From contig CM022667.1 of NCBI GenBank assembly GCA_012295275.1, positions 17,691,245 through 17,755,244 of the forward strand: a DNA stretch of 64,000 bases, written 5' to 3'. The notes beneath the pieces are model-generated. The model was not told the DNA's origin and did no database searches. It saw only the letters and a program-made list of their open reading frames with translations. A program made the position numbers and the translations under genes. Each line of letters starts with the position of its first letter. The first letter of the stretch is position 1. Below, in pieces: positions 27,501-39,647 of the stretch. The DNA is from Chrysomallon squamiferum (lineage: Eukaryota; Mollusca; Gastropoda; Neomphalida; Peltospiridae).

Positions 27501-28987
27501 TAACACAAATATTACTCAATATTACTAAAAATCCTCATTTTGAAAAATATAGGCAGGTTTGATTATTGATTGAAAGTCATCATTTACTTTGCTTTAATAA
27601 AAAATATAATAAATGGTGTAGTTTCACTGCTATGTTAAAAACATTATGCTATACTTACTGAACTTCCATTTGATATGAGGTAATCCACATATTCCTCTAA
27701 ACCTACAATAAAAAGTTATTTTCTCAATTAAATTTTTATAATTAAAGACCTATATAACCAACTAACACAGAATATTATAATTTTCAAACATTTTCTCTTA
27801 TCAATATGTTTGATAAATTAAATATATTTCCTTCAAAATTAAAACTGAGATATTAATTCTTACCTGGAATATCAGCTAAAATATCTGAAGAAGATAACGG
27901 TTGACCAATGCGATCTCTTCCATCTAGATACTGAAGTTGTGGTAATCCAGTTATAATTATTTTGTCATAGTCTGAAAAATACAGATAAATAGATATAATA
28001 ACAACAACAACAACAATGAAATAATCTAATACAATATCTGATAGTTAATTATAGAAAAAATACCAAAATATCAAATATAACCAACTGTTATTATTCTAAG
28101 TGTAATGGTGGAAATAATTCAGTAGATTTTTTTAATCTTACAATAAGACTGTTAAGTATTACATTATTTCAAATTTATTTTAACATTCAAACCTTTCTGT
28201 CGACACACTGGATTTACTGATCCATCCTGCTTCAGAATAAGTTTCCTCAGATTGACGCAGCCTGACAGGGCCTGGATTACATTATCTGTTGATTTGATCT
28301 TATTGCCATGAACTTCTAAATGTGAAAGTCTGTACACTGATCCAGAGAGACACTGAAGCCCTCTCAAATCTTCTATCTGATTGTAACTCAGATTAAGCTT
28401 GACTAGTGATCTGAATGAAAAGGTTAATAAAATTTTATATATACACATACAGACTATTTCAACCATAAATCTGCTACACAGCAAAACTAAAACTATGTAG
28501 TTGTGGCTTAAAAACTATTTAACACTAGAATTTTTCAGTCTAGCATTTTAAATTCATTAAATATATTTTTGTTATTTAAACAGGGTTAACACAAGCAAAA
28601 CAGTTAAGACATAAACAATTTGACAGCAATCAGTTTTTATATTATTTACCAATGTTATTATTTGTTTATATATTTTTTTTAAATTAAAATACAATATGCT
28701 GACCTGAGTGACAATCCCCTGATATGGACAATAAGATTACATGATAGATTTAGTGTACGCAGAGATGTCAAATTATCAAGGCCTTCTATCTGTGATATTT
28801 GGTTGGATGATAAGTCAAGGTGATGAAGCTGTCTCAGATGGTCGAGATTCTCTATTTTCTTAATGTAATTGCTGTGAAGATTCAGTGTTACTAGATGAGG
28901 CCGCAGTGGCACATCTTTCAGAGAACATATTCCAGAGTCAATTAAACACAGCTCTGTAGACTCAAGGTCTATTATTCCTGATGCCAT
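23380..28987 (-). CDS. LRRCC1: LRRCC1 orthologue, N-terminal eight coding exons (3' end not in window or absent)
   Basis: Leucine-rich-repeat and coiled-coil centrosomal protein; in vertebrates it acts at centrioles and basal bodies. Exons read from right to left: 28987-28704, 28410-28193, 27971-27864, 27702-27659, 27212-27063, 26301-26215, 24070-23977, 23533-23380. All have GT-AG junctions and phases that join one frame of about 379 codons. Residues 1-170 form SDS22-type repeats (HLDLSSNQISQIEGL, LNLSCNLI, LVKLNLSYNQIEDLRGL), then the NPVCR-x-KG cap and LPQLQYLDGRD, all matching human LRRCC1 as I recall it. Later exons (VNFEKVITPKIDEAI; a Ser/Arg/Lys-rich stretch) match the human linker. The long C-terminal coiled coil was not found. 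If the last donor (GGGTAAGC) is not used, the frame hits TAA at once, giving a short protein. Confidence 0.9.
24237..24280 (+). repeat. (TG)n microsatellite in an LRRCC1 intron
   Basis: Imperfect TG run, intronic. Confidence 0.75.
24500..24575 (+). repeat. (AAT)n microsatellite in an LRRCC1 intron
   Basis: About 25 units. The poly-Tyr open frame read on the minus strand is a repeat artefact. Confidence 0.9.
26711..27062 (-). repeat. tandem repeat of about 100 bp next to an LRRCC1 exon
   Basis: Three to four diverged copies of a unit with GAGAAGGATGCATGTCACTA and ATTCATTAGT-CCTG-TA blocks fill the intron just downstream (in gene direction) of exon 27212-27063. The copy next to the exon includes the true donor flank (AAGGTTAGTTA on the minus strand). 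Another copy at 26881-26894 reads ATTAAGGTAAGTTA on the minus strand, a better donor consensus than the real one. Confidence 0.8.
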
Positions 28988-30015
28988 CTCATATCTTCAA
29001 ATTAAACACCTCTATCTAGTCCTATAAAAATTAGATAATAATTATCATTATGCTTTATTATAAAGTTTATATTATTTTACACTGTATAATTTATTTAAAA
29101 TATGGAACGTCAAATTCCGTTAATAATCATACTTCATATTATTAGGTATATTATAATAACAATAAATTTACGTCAATTTTTGATATTATAACTGTAGTAT
29201 GAATGTATAACTTTCAGGAACTGATGCGAATGATGATGCAGACGTCATAACATTAATTAAGTTTAACTCGTATACTACGGTGTAGTATGATTAGTTCAAT
29301 ATAAAAGAAAGTGACAGGGTCATGGAATATTTGGGACAAGTTAGCTGATAGTTAACTGTCATTTAATTAACCTATATCGTAATAAAATATTTACCATGCA
29401 AATAAAAAATCATGTTGATCATGTTTTCGCTACTCCGAGTGCTGCAAGTTTACACTTGCCGCGGTTGAAAAGAAAGTTGTTACCGTAAATGAAACTCAAA
29501 GTTTACCTGCCAGCATTTAGGTGGCGGGAACAAAATATCAATAATATATTCTATTTTGATATTTATAGATCATTTAAAGCGACATATTTCTTTTTAACAA
29601 TTGGTATCGTAGAAGAAATGTTGATTAAACATAATAAATTGTAAATATTACGACAAACAAAACATCACCTAGACTGATAGCTAGTTCACAGTTAATTTAG
29701 TTGTTCGATTCTCTTTACTGCAGCGTAGCAACAAATAATAATATTATGTCAAAATTCTATTTCCTTATTTTTCACATAGGTATGCAGATTGATCAGACGT
29801 AGAAAACTGCCACGCCTTTCGAAGCAAAGGAAGTGCATAATGTTGTAATAATACAAGGTGAAATAATTCAAGTATTTCTTAAAAAACAAATTTTATGCAT
29901 AATATAAATTGTCAAAACGACTTAACAGTGATTGACAGTCTGTATGAATATTTATAATTATTACGAAAATTGTAACAAAGTGAAAATAAAATTATTTCTT
30001 CATTTCTTTATTAAA

Positions 30016-30064
<49 letters not shown>

Positions 30065-30137
30065 CTTAATTTATTTATTTCCATTGACTAGGGTATAGCA
30101 AACAATTAGTTGGTGAACTGTTTTAGTGAATACAGCA
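28988..30137. promoter_or_regulatory. head-to-head intergenic region, likely shared promoter
   Basis: About 1.1 kb separate the divergent start codons of LRRCC1 (minus) and the PY-motif gene (plus). Its core (29420-29850) has more CpG and less simple repeat than surrounding DNA. Both genes appear to have 5'-UTR introns: a minus-strand ATTTTTATAG acceptor near 29013 for LRRCC1 and TTGACTAG at about 30090 for the plus gene. No TATA box was found, as is usual for CpG-type bidirectional promoters. Confidence 0.45.
30016..30063 (+). repeat. (AT)n microsatellite
   Basis: About 23 AT units immediately before the acceptor of the PY-motif gene. Confidence 0.9.
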
Positions 30138-30683
30138 ATGAATGAACAGTCAATCTGGAACAAACTGACATCAAAATTTCAGAAATGGTACAATGTTACC
30201 AAAAATGTGCTGGAACCTCCCATGGAATACTCTTCAAACTCTGAGGAATTTACAAACATACCATTTGTTTTTCACCCGTTTGGTCGCTTTGCTTCTTCAT
30301 ATCGGCCAAACTGTCTTCCAGAATACAACTACAGTGCTATATTGAATGGAGATGAAGGACCAGAAAATTATTCTTCAGAATGCTGGTTAGAAGAACGCTT
30401 AGACTGGTTTTCTCCCCATATTGACTACAACAGAAGTGAAACTCTCTGTGCTGATGAACCAGACAGTTACAGTGTGGATGAAAATATTTTCTCAGCTCCG
30501 TGTTTAACAAGTTCTGATTATATAAATTTCTACCAGAATGAAATAGAACAGCCACCACCATACATAGATGAACCCCCACCGACGTATGAAGAGGCTACAA
30601 GAATATGTCAAGCAGTTTCCAGAAAGTTTTCTTCTACTTGCTGTTTGACACAAGTGGACCATGTTTCAGAATGGATGTGGTGA
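30138..30683 (+). CDS. small acidic protein with two PY (WW-binding) motifs, function unknown
   Basis: Single coding exon, 181 aa; an in-frame TGA 24 nt upstream of the ATG and a TTGACTAG acceptor at about 30090 support this start. No signal peptide or membrane segment is seen. The middle is acidic and rich in Tyr, Ser and Asn. Near the C-terminus lie PPPY (139-142) and PPPTY (146-150) followed by EEAT, the arrangement used by adaptors that recruit NEDD4-type ubiquitin ligases or other WW-domain proteins. The tail has a CC pair and ends WMW. I do not recognise an orthologue; a role as WW-domain adaptor is inferred from the motifs alone. AATAAA signals lie near 31198 and 32354, so the 3' UTR is long. 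Confidence 0.8.
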   Translation: MNEQSIWNKLTSKFQKWYNVTKNVLEPPMEYSSNSEEFTNIPFVFHPFGRFASSYRPNCLPEYNYSAILNGDEGPENYSSECWLEERLDWFSPHIDYNRSETLCADEPDSYSVDENIFSAPCLTSSDYINFYQNEIEQPPPYIDEPPPTYEEATRICQAVSRKFSSTCCLTQVDHVSEWMW

Positions 30684-31941
30684 AAAACTGAAAAAAAGAC
30701 AGTTAAGAAATTAAAAATAATCAAACATGAAAATATATTCTGAATGCATTATAGGCTCTACAGATTTTTTTGTTCCTACTTTAACAGATTTTTATTAATT
30801 GATTTTATTTATTTATTTATTAATAGAAAATTATCTTCAATTTTTCCTGTAAATTAATCAGTTCGAAAAAAGTAATACAAATATATTTGTATCTGTACAA
30901 AAGTCTTGTCCAGACTGAGTCCGAGGCTATTTGTTTCTACTGTTGTTATTTTATTTCCTTTCCCTTTAACGTGCAGCATACTTTGTCCAGTTTGAAGATT
31001 ATGTCCACAACAAGCATGTTTGATCACCTTTCTAAAGGTAGAATTGAGTAGGACCCTCATGCCACTATAATGAAGGCACTTTTTATTATTATTATTATTT
31101 TTTTAATAATGATATTATTTGTTTTGGTTGAATCTGCACTTATTATAATATTTTGTCTAAATATTATTTTGTAAGTCAAAACAGTTTTGGAATGTTAAAT
31201 AAAAACAGAAAAAATCTCCAGTTGGTTTTCCATTCTTAAATAAAAGTGTAATAATAATAATTTTGACAAAATTATAAAAATTGTAAAGAAATATTAGAAA
31301 TTCTACCTAAAGTGCCTTTGTACATCATGAATAAACATCTCGCTAATTGTATATATGAATGTATTCATGTTGTGTTTTTATATATATTCCAATAATAATA
31401 ATAATAAATAATAATAATAATAATCTTAGAAGTGAATATTTGTTATATTTACTTATAATATATGTGTGTGAATGTGTGTTGTATGTGATACATAAAATAT
31501 GCCTTTGTAATTGAAAAAATGTATTATATACTTTCTAATTTCATATTAGAAGTGTGTGAGACAAAGTAATATAATGATATATAATAATTCAGAGATAAAT
31601 CTGTATATATACACAAAAGAAACTTTATCATTAACTCAAAAGCACCTGTATAACACCACAGTAAAAAACAACCTAACACATGCTGAATGAAAGAATTTCT
31701 GTGATAACAAATTATATTAACATTTCATTCCTGTTTAATTTAATTTTAATTTTTTAATTTTTTTTTTGTTATGTGATTCAAATATTGGCATATTGGTACA
31801 GTTTTTCATCAAAGTGTCTTTAAGATACATGTTTTGTTTATATTTATATTTGTGAATTTTGTATTTTTTGCTTGTGTAACAAGAAACATGTAAACAATGT
31901 TTGGCATAATTTTATTTTCTAAAAGATTTACAGCATTTTTA

Positions 31942-31988
31942 AAACTAATATCAAAATTTCAGAAATGGTACAATGTTACCAAAAATGT
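31942..31988 (+). repeat. copy of coding sequence in the 3' flank of the PY-motif gene
   Basis: Bases 31951-31988 are identical over 38 bp to coding bases 30171-30208, and the nine bases before them match with two changes. The copy lies on the same strand, 1780 bp downstream, probably within the long 3' UTR. In the coding copy this stretch encodes SKFQKWYNVTKNV. Confidence 0.95.
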
Positions 31989-32450
31989 AATTTATTGCTT
32001 AAAGATTGTGCCTTGCTCTGTGTGGTACAAATTATGAACAAAAGTAAAATTTATTTATAAATGTTTTTTGTGTACTTGTAATAAGTACTGTTTATAAATG
32101 ATATTTTATATTATGTAGATATATATATATATATATATATAAATATATATTTTTTTTTTTTTTAAAGAAAGCTATTATTGTCTCCAGTTTAATATTACTG
32201 TCTTTTTTGTTGTGAATGTTGTGGAATGTTAGTGCTGAAATGAGTAAATTGTAAACATTTATTAATATATATATTTGATTTATGTATTTACAATGTATAC
32301 AGGTGGATGGTTTACATACAGTTATGGTATTTTATATCAGATATCTATTTTAAATAAATCTGTATAGTTACATTTATAATGTTTGTTTTTGTTATGAATG
32401 TTATTAATGAATAAAAAATATATTTCTCAGTTAGGTATCCATTATAAGAA

Positions 32451-32503
32451 TGTTTAATGACACCCTACAGAAAAGAAAAAAAACATCAGCTATAGGTGTC
32501 AGT
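32451..32503 (+). repeat. short dispersed repeat with inverted ends (TTTAATGACACC family)
   Basis: Begins TGTTTAATGACACC and ends with ATAGGTGTCAGTTAGG, so GACACC and GGTGTC form short inverted ends. A related fragment is at 7667-7720. Confidence 0.45.
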
Positions 32504-33542
32504 TAGGGAAAAGAACAAAAAGGTGTATCCATTATAAAATGAAATTGTTTTAAATATAGCTTGAAATTAACAATCTGAATGCATATAAATTACCAAATCA
32601 TTTAATGATTGTTAATTATGTTGTTACAGTTTTTATCATTGTTATTATTATAAGTAGTATAAATATTACTGGTAATACACAGTAAGTTAAATATTGTCAC
32701 ATTACATCAGAAGAAAGAATGTTTGGTATGACAAAACATGGCTAAATTTTATTGTCAGTCATAACAATATGTATTTATTAGTTTATTATTGTTATTAAGA
32801 TTCTTATCATTATTATTAATTTGTTATAATTTTGGTTAATGCCATTATTATTATTACTATTATTATTATTATATATTATTATTTCATACTTAATTATTAT
32901 AATTATTTTTAAACTCAGCAGATCCCTTTTTTAATTTTCTATTTATAATTTATTTATTTATGTATTTATTATTGTTTTGTTGTAGTTATTGTCAATATCA
33001 CTGAAGTGAGAATGGTTTTATATAGCTATACACTCACACCACTTACGACTGACAGTTATGTTTATTATATGCACAGAAAAGACAAGACAAAAAATGAAAT
33101 ATGAAATCTGCATCTGCCAATTAATTACAGATCATTTTGCATTTGAATTTTAACCAGATTAATATCAAGAAAAAAGTAATGTAAAATAAAGTCCCAATTC
33201 ATATCCAATAAATTTTCAATTGCTTTTCAGATTTCCTTCTATAATTACAATAGCATATGTGGAGCCTATTGGAGATGACTTAATTTTACCTCCTACTGAA
33301 CCTTAAAAAATTAATAAAAAGGAAAAATGTCAATAAATAATAACAATTTGTGAATATAATTTTAAAGCAGTTTGAAGCTGTTAGAGTATAATTATTATTT
33401 AGTCCATCATAATATCTGTATATCTTAAGTCATTACCTCTTTGTACATTTGTAAATGTATGTAAGAACTAATGAATCTTTTACAAAAATCCTTCACAGAG
33501 AACAGATACTGAGTTCAGAAGATTACTTATGAAGTATTGTTG

Positions 33543-33548
<6 letters not shown>

Positions 33549-33592
<44 letters not shown>

Positions 33593-33602
33593 AACACAAA
33601 CA

Positions 33603-33647
<45 letters not shown>

Positions 33648-33662
33648 ACAAACACACACACA
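33549..33662 (+). repeat. (CA)n with CAAACA interruptions
   Basis: About 110 bp of CA repeats interrupted by an ACAAAC block in the middle. Confidence 0.95.
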
Positions 33663-34818
33663 GGATAAACACTGGCCTGAACTGGTTATTCTATTTATGT
33701 GACAGTTCTCTGAAAACAAAAAAGAAGTGGCATTGTTAAAATATAATGTAAACACACAACCATCACAACTGGCTTTCTCTGTAGCCACTTGACTATCTAG
33801 CTTATCTAGACGCATTCCTGAATTAGATCACAACTCTTTAATTTAATCTTGCTTTAGAAATGAGTACAAAACCCATTATACTTTTGTTTTAAAGATTTCA
33901 GGCACTTAAGAAGATGTACACCTGTTTGTATATATAACAAGCAATTGGAAGACTATTTCTCCTACATGTTACTACACAAGAGGCTAAGAAAACAAGTGTT
34001 TCAATGTTCCAAATAGAATGATTAAGAATAAAGATAGTCAGAATAGGTAATCATTTATTTATGACTTCTTCATTACAGATTATTAAAAATTAAAATAATG
34101 TGCTTGACATAATAATAAAGTTCTAGGATTTATTGATCTATTGTATCTTTGTTATGGTCAAAAAAATCTCATGATTATGTACATCTAAAGCTAGAATACT
34201 TGAACGAATGAATATATTATTGAAAATTTGTTAAACACTTTCTGAACACATTTTGATTATTTTTATTTTTTATATTTATAATTGAAAGAGAGGAAACATA
34301 CTGCCACCATTTCTTTCAATTAGTAATAATGGATATTTTACAAAAGCCTTCCCAGAGAAGACCTGTTCACCAAGAACAGGAAGCACACTGAATATTGCTT
34401 CAGTAATAGATACTCTGTACATATGTAACATGAAATTTATTCATTTTCAGCCATACAGCTATTAAATATATATATTTTTTTAAATCTAGCTAATGACTTT
34501 ATGCCAGCAGGAAAATATTTATATAGTTGTCATTTTCTAATTATGGTTTCTAAAAATAATATTTCTTTGTCCAGATATGAAATAATTGTGAAAAAGTATG
34601 ATTTGTGAGATCATATTCCTAATGATTTTGTACTACTGTCAACAAACCACTGCTATTTGTAATTAATCAATGGTTTTCAAGAATCAACTGCTTTTGCAGA
34701 GTAAAACTTTATTAATAGCTGCAATTAATACACGTTATACTGAACTCACAAAAACAGACTGTTTATAAAATAATATGCAGACTAGTGAATATATATATTT
34801 TTTACTGATGCTTTGTTG

Positions 34819-34846
34819 CAGAGAGAGAGAGAGAGAGAGAGAGAGT
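34819..34846 (+). repeat. (GA)n microsatellite
   Basis: About 14 GA units followed by degenerate GA-rich sequence to 34920. Confidence 0.85.
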
Positions 34847-35689
34847 AATACAGATAGAATGAGAGAATGAGTTAAACAGAGATAGAAAGAGATACAGAGG
34901 AATGGTGAGAGAAGAAGTGAGAGGTCTGCATTAATGAAGCCCGAGATGTATTTTGTCACTCCACAGTTGTACAAAATCTTTTTTTTTTTTTAATGGCTGT
35001 AGATGTGCTTTCCTCTGTTTTCTACTAATCAATAAAACATATTTTTCTCTTCCACATGATAGCTATCACCTAGTAACTGCTAATACTAAGTTTAGATGAG
35101 TTTCATTTCATAGATGGTGGTTGTAAATGACATTTCAGTAATGTACTCCCAGCTCGGTTTGTTTATTTATTTATTAAAATGTTTCTAGGACACTGAACTT
35201 CTAGCGTTTTATTTGAGATAATACGAATTAAATTAATACTTATTATTAAATAAATAACTGTGAAGCCTAACTACTGGCTTTTCTAAGTAGGGCGCGCCAC
35301 GCAAAGGCAGCGCACCGACCAGTTTCTGTTTCGGTAAGCTACCTGAAAGGTGGTGTTAGATATTTCGATACAGACACAGTGCTTGTCATAGGAGCAGTTT
35401 TCCGTAAATAACACTCTTGTACATAGCTGGATGCCTGTATAAGTCATACGTGGGTGCTACTGTAGCGGGTGATTTATGCGTCATGAAACTACTTTGGCGA
35501 TAAACAATGTCTATGAAATTTCTGTAATATAAGAGGAAGATCTTAAAATCCTTAAAGATCAATGCATGACACATATATAAGAACATCTAGGCAAAATTAA
35601 TTTCTGATTAGATATGCGATTTTTTATTCACTCCGACATATAGCCAGCGTACTCCAATTTAATTCGTTTAAATTTCCAATACTCAAACA

Positions 35690-35893
35690 ATTCAAAGAAT
35701 TGGATTCGAAAATTCGTATTTTGAATAAGATGAGAAGAGTGAACCAAACAACCTTCCAATCACACCTTGATTATTTCTGTTGGCTACAGATGATGAAGAA
35801 TGCTGAAGATCTTTTTCTTGCGTTTCTAGCAGGGGTTCGCTCAATTCATCGATAAAATTATTCAAATCTGTGTACTTTTTAGCCCTTGTTCCT
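35690..35893 (-). other. candidate 3'-terminal exon of an unrecognised gene
   Basis: Minus strand: after an AATAG acceptor-like site the frame stays open for 67 codons to TGA at 35690, with non-repetitive protein-like composition (DLNNFIDELSEPLLETQ, then GVIGRLFGSLFSSYSKYEF). There is no ATG at its start, and a stop lies in frame just before the acceptor, so it can only be an internal or final exon. No partner exon was found in 35.9-37.4 kb. The surroundings are unusually GC-rich. It could be a real exon, a gene relic or chance. Confidence 0.3.
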
Positions 35894-36619
35894 ATTATAA
35901 ATATATATTAAAAGGAAAACTTGTTTTATTTATGCCGTGAAAAATAATAATAAAAACCCCCAATAATAAACAAACTTATAATTGAACTAAGCGCATAGAT
36001 CACACACCAAAGTAGCACCCATACGTGCGCGCGGATGCACGCAAACGCACACATACTTAAACATATTTATGCATGCATGCATTAACGAAAGCAGGCACCT
36101 GCATACAATACATACACAGACATATCTACGGTACTCTTTCGTTTTGTTCTTGTTATGATTACTGACGTTGTTATTTTTATTTATTTATTTATTTATTTAT
36201 TACACGTTGTATTGTATAAATTTTATTATTTAAAAATTTTGATATTATTATAGAAGTCGCTTGTCATTCTGAAGATATCGTTTTTAATTTTAAACATTAA
36301 GTAGCTAATTCTTTATCAATTAACATACAAATATTATCTATCTACCTGTACAATAAAAGACTGGCTCTGTTATATCCGTGTATATCCAAACGACTTAATG
36401 CTGAGCTATGATTGGTGCTTCGATTTTCTCATCGATTTCTTCCGCTCTTTGCTAAGTAACCCTATGTCTAATCATTTGTCAAAATATACGAAACCATCTC
36501 AACATCACACGACACATTAACTGCTGTTATATATTGTTAATTAATTTCTGCTGCGACGTTCTTTCAAACATTTCTTATTACTCTGTGACAACGGATTGAA
36601 TTCATTTGATCTTTTTATT

Positions 36620-36627
36620 TATAAAAG
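36620..36627 (+). promoter_or_regulatory. TATA box candidate upstream of GPCR A
   Basis: TATAAAAG, a perfect core TATA match, 0.9 kb before the start codon of GPCR A. Gene A's coding exon follows a TTACAG acceptor at 37406, so an untranslated first exon starting near 36650 would fit. Confidence 0.35.
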
Positions 36628-36776
36628 AAGAAGTCGAAGAAGCTAAAAGGAAAAGTGGTTTACACAACTTGGCTATCAGAAATATCGAAATAAGATGGTC
36701 TGTAATATATTTTATTAAGAAGGATTTAACATTTTTTATTTTTAATATTATTTTTGTTTTATTTTATTATTAAAAC

Positions 36777-36777
<1 letters not shown>

Positions 36778-36811
<34 letters not shown>
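36778..36811 (+). repeat. (AAT)n microsatellite
   Basis: About 11 units in the leader region of GPCR A. Confidence 0.85.
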
Positions 36812-36812
<1 letters not shown>

Positions 36813-37505
36813 TTTCTGATCTGTCTGAATTAAACTATCTGAACTTAAGATAATTAAACTAGTTTAGAAATTATCATTATTCTAGTCAAAAACAATAATT
36901 GCTTTCTATGACATTTATACGGGAAATTTAAATTTTTTCAAACTATTTTTAAAAACATTTTTTGTATCATTGATGTTAAATATTATATAACTGGTTCAAA
37001 GCTAAGTATGTATATTTTTCAATTCTTCATCTGTTTTTTTGTTTCCTGTTATTGACATAAGTACATTATCGTGTGAACTTAGTAACCTACATCAAGCTCG
37101 ATTTATTTATTTATTTATTAAAATATTTATTTATTTGCTTCTTTCTTTCTTTGGTTTTGCATTTTTGTTTTGTTTGTTTTCTAAATTATTTTAAGTTTGT
37201 GAGTGTTTGTATAATGATCAATTTTAATATAATTTCTGCTAAATGATCCCTCTATTTAAATAAATAAAACTTAGAATATAAAGAAAAATCGTGAGAAAGA
37301 AAGGAATAAAGAAACAGTTCTGTATCTACAACATCTTTTTTGGTTCGCTAACGCATTTTTTCTAAACCACTTACCAAACTGAAACTTTTTATCTTTCTAA
37401 TTACAGATAAACTCGAAAATAAATACATTTTTATAAACACGCTCAAAACAGAAGATAAAGCATATATTTGCCAGAAGGAAGGTGAAATTCAAAAATTATT
37501 CAGAA

Positions 37506-37839
37506 ATGGAAAACGAAACGATGGAGACGACGACAGAAAAAATCCTCCAAGCAACTACCTTGGCTGTAATCCAAGTACTGGGATTAATTCTCAACATCAC
37601 CGTTCTTGTCGTCTTCGTCAACAGCAAATCACTGCGAGCATCAGGCCACAACGTCTTCGTAATGAATCTTATTGCTTGCGACTTTATCTTCCTCGTCTCA
37701 GTTATGCCCATCTCACTCGTAGACGTCATTTGTCCCGAAGAGGTCTGTGCTTCCGTTCTTAGAAACGGATTTCTTTGTCAGGTGAGTCATTTGTTTTAGT
37801 TTTATAATTTATTATTATTGTTAGCTGTCATAATTTTCA

Positions 37840-37871
<32 letters not shown>

Positions 37872-38007
37872 AGTAATTACCTCTAAGTGGTGCTAGTAGT
37901 AGTAGTAATAGCAGTTACAAAACGCACACACACACACTCATACACATATATGAGAGCGATTTGTACGAGTAATTCGTTCCTATTAAGAGAAAACTATGGA
38001 ATAGTAT

Positions 38008-38076
<69 letters not shown>

Positions 38077-38716
38077 ATACAGTAAACACCTATTAACAAA
38101 TATTTATCTATATTTATTCAGATAACTGGTTACATAACAACATTTCACTGCATGATGGCGGCTTATACACTGGCAGTCATAGCAATAGACCGATACGTAG
38201 CCGTGGTCCGCAGCGGAAAGCAACAATATAGTGACAACAAAAAGCCTTGGATAAGTCAGTGCACACATATATATATATTATGTGTGTGTGTGTGTGTGTG
38301 TATGTGTATATATTATGTGTGTGTGTGTGTGTGTATGTATGTATATATATATGTGTGTGTATGTGTATATATGATAAGAACCAGCAAGGTCTCATCCAGA
38401 AAAAAACACATTTAGGAGATAACTAACACTGAAGTAATTTATGTAGAAACAAAAAAGAAAATTATAAGTGATATTGATAAACTTGTTCATGCTGTGGTTC
38501 ATACGTTTATAGGAAATCATAAAAATGTTCATGGTTACATTTAAATGTGACTGCTGTGGGTTGTTAGACTAGTTGGACACTGATGAAGCCTATTAACATT
38601 TATCATTAAATTATTTAAACTGATTTCTGATTTCTTGTGACCTCTTGTTTTCATTTATGTCGTATTTACTCCTCTCTCTCTGTATTGTTCTCGTTATTTC
38701 TCTCTTCCTCTAAAAT

Positions 38717-38754
<38 letters not shown>

Positions 38755-39581
38755 ATACATCTGTACTTTTCTTTGCTTTATTGTCGATCCTACTATAGCT
38801 TTGTTTAAACTGTCTGTGTTAACAGAAACATACAATACGAGGTCATACCGAAAAAGATATGCACCTTTTGGGCTCTAATAATAATTATTTGTTTGCATGC
38901 GTGTATGCATGTGTGTATGTATGTGTGTGTGTGTGTGTGTTAAAATCTTTTGATCTATCATTATCCTGTATTTGGCTGGTTCATTACTGACTGAATAATC
39001 TATTTCAGTATCATTGTGTTTTGTCTGGATGTTGGCTGCACTCACAGCTTCGCCTCCATTGCTGTTTCCTGACAATGCACAGTACAAATACGACTCCGGA
39101 ACCAAACACTGTTCTCCACTACTCAAAAGCAATTGTTGGTTTTTCTGGTTCGCTGCCACTAACGGCATCGGCGCAGTTACCCCCACCATGACATTCTGTT
39201 ACATCGGCATCGTGAGGGAGGTCAGACGCCAACGACGTAAAGTGCTCGGCATTAACAATGTGAGTAAACAGCAGACGTCAACGACGGATGTGACATCGCC
39301 GTACATTATTGCAGAGGGGCTCAAATCACGTGACCAAAGTGAGATTATCGTGGAGAACAAACAGAAGACGCAATCGCAAAGTTCGAGAAATAAATTAGAT
39401 CGAGAAGTAGCCAAACGAGGTAAGATATTTTAAGTTAATTTTTATTTATACATTTATTTATTTGTTTATTGTGTTTATTGTTGTTGTTGATGTTGATGTT
39501 GTTATTATAATTATGATTAAATTTGTTATTCTTCTTATTCGGCTTCTGGAAATATTAAATTATTTATTATTAATTTATCTT

Positions 39582-39647
<66 letters not shown>

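Larger units (their letters stand above)
32504..35270. other. AT-rich intergenic DNA, no gene seen
   Basis: Contains long CA and GA microsatellites and ATT-rich stretches. No exon-like sequence was recognised on either strand. Confidence 0.55.

Noticed and set aside
36600-36720. Plus frame KEEVEEAKRK near the TATA box
   Set aside because: Short, no ATG in good context and no homology; more likely untranslated leader.
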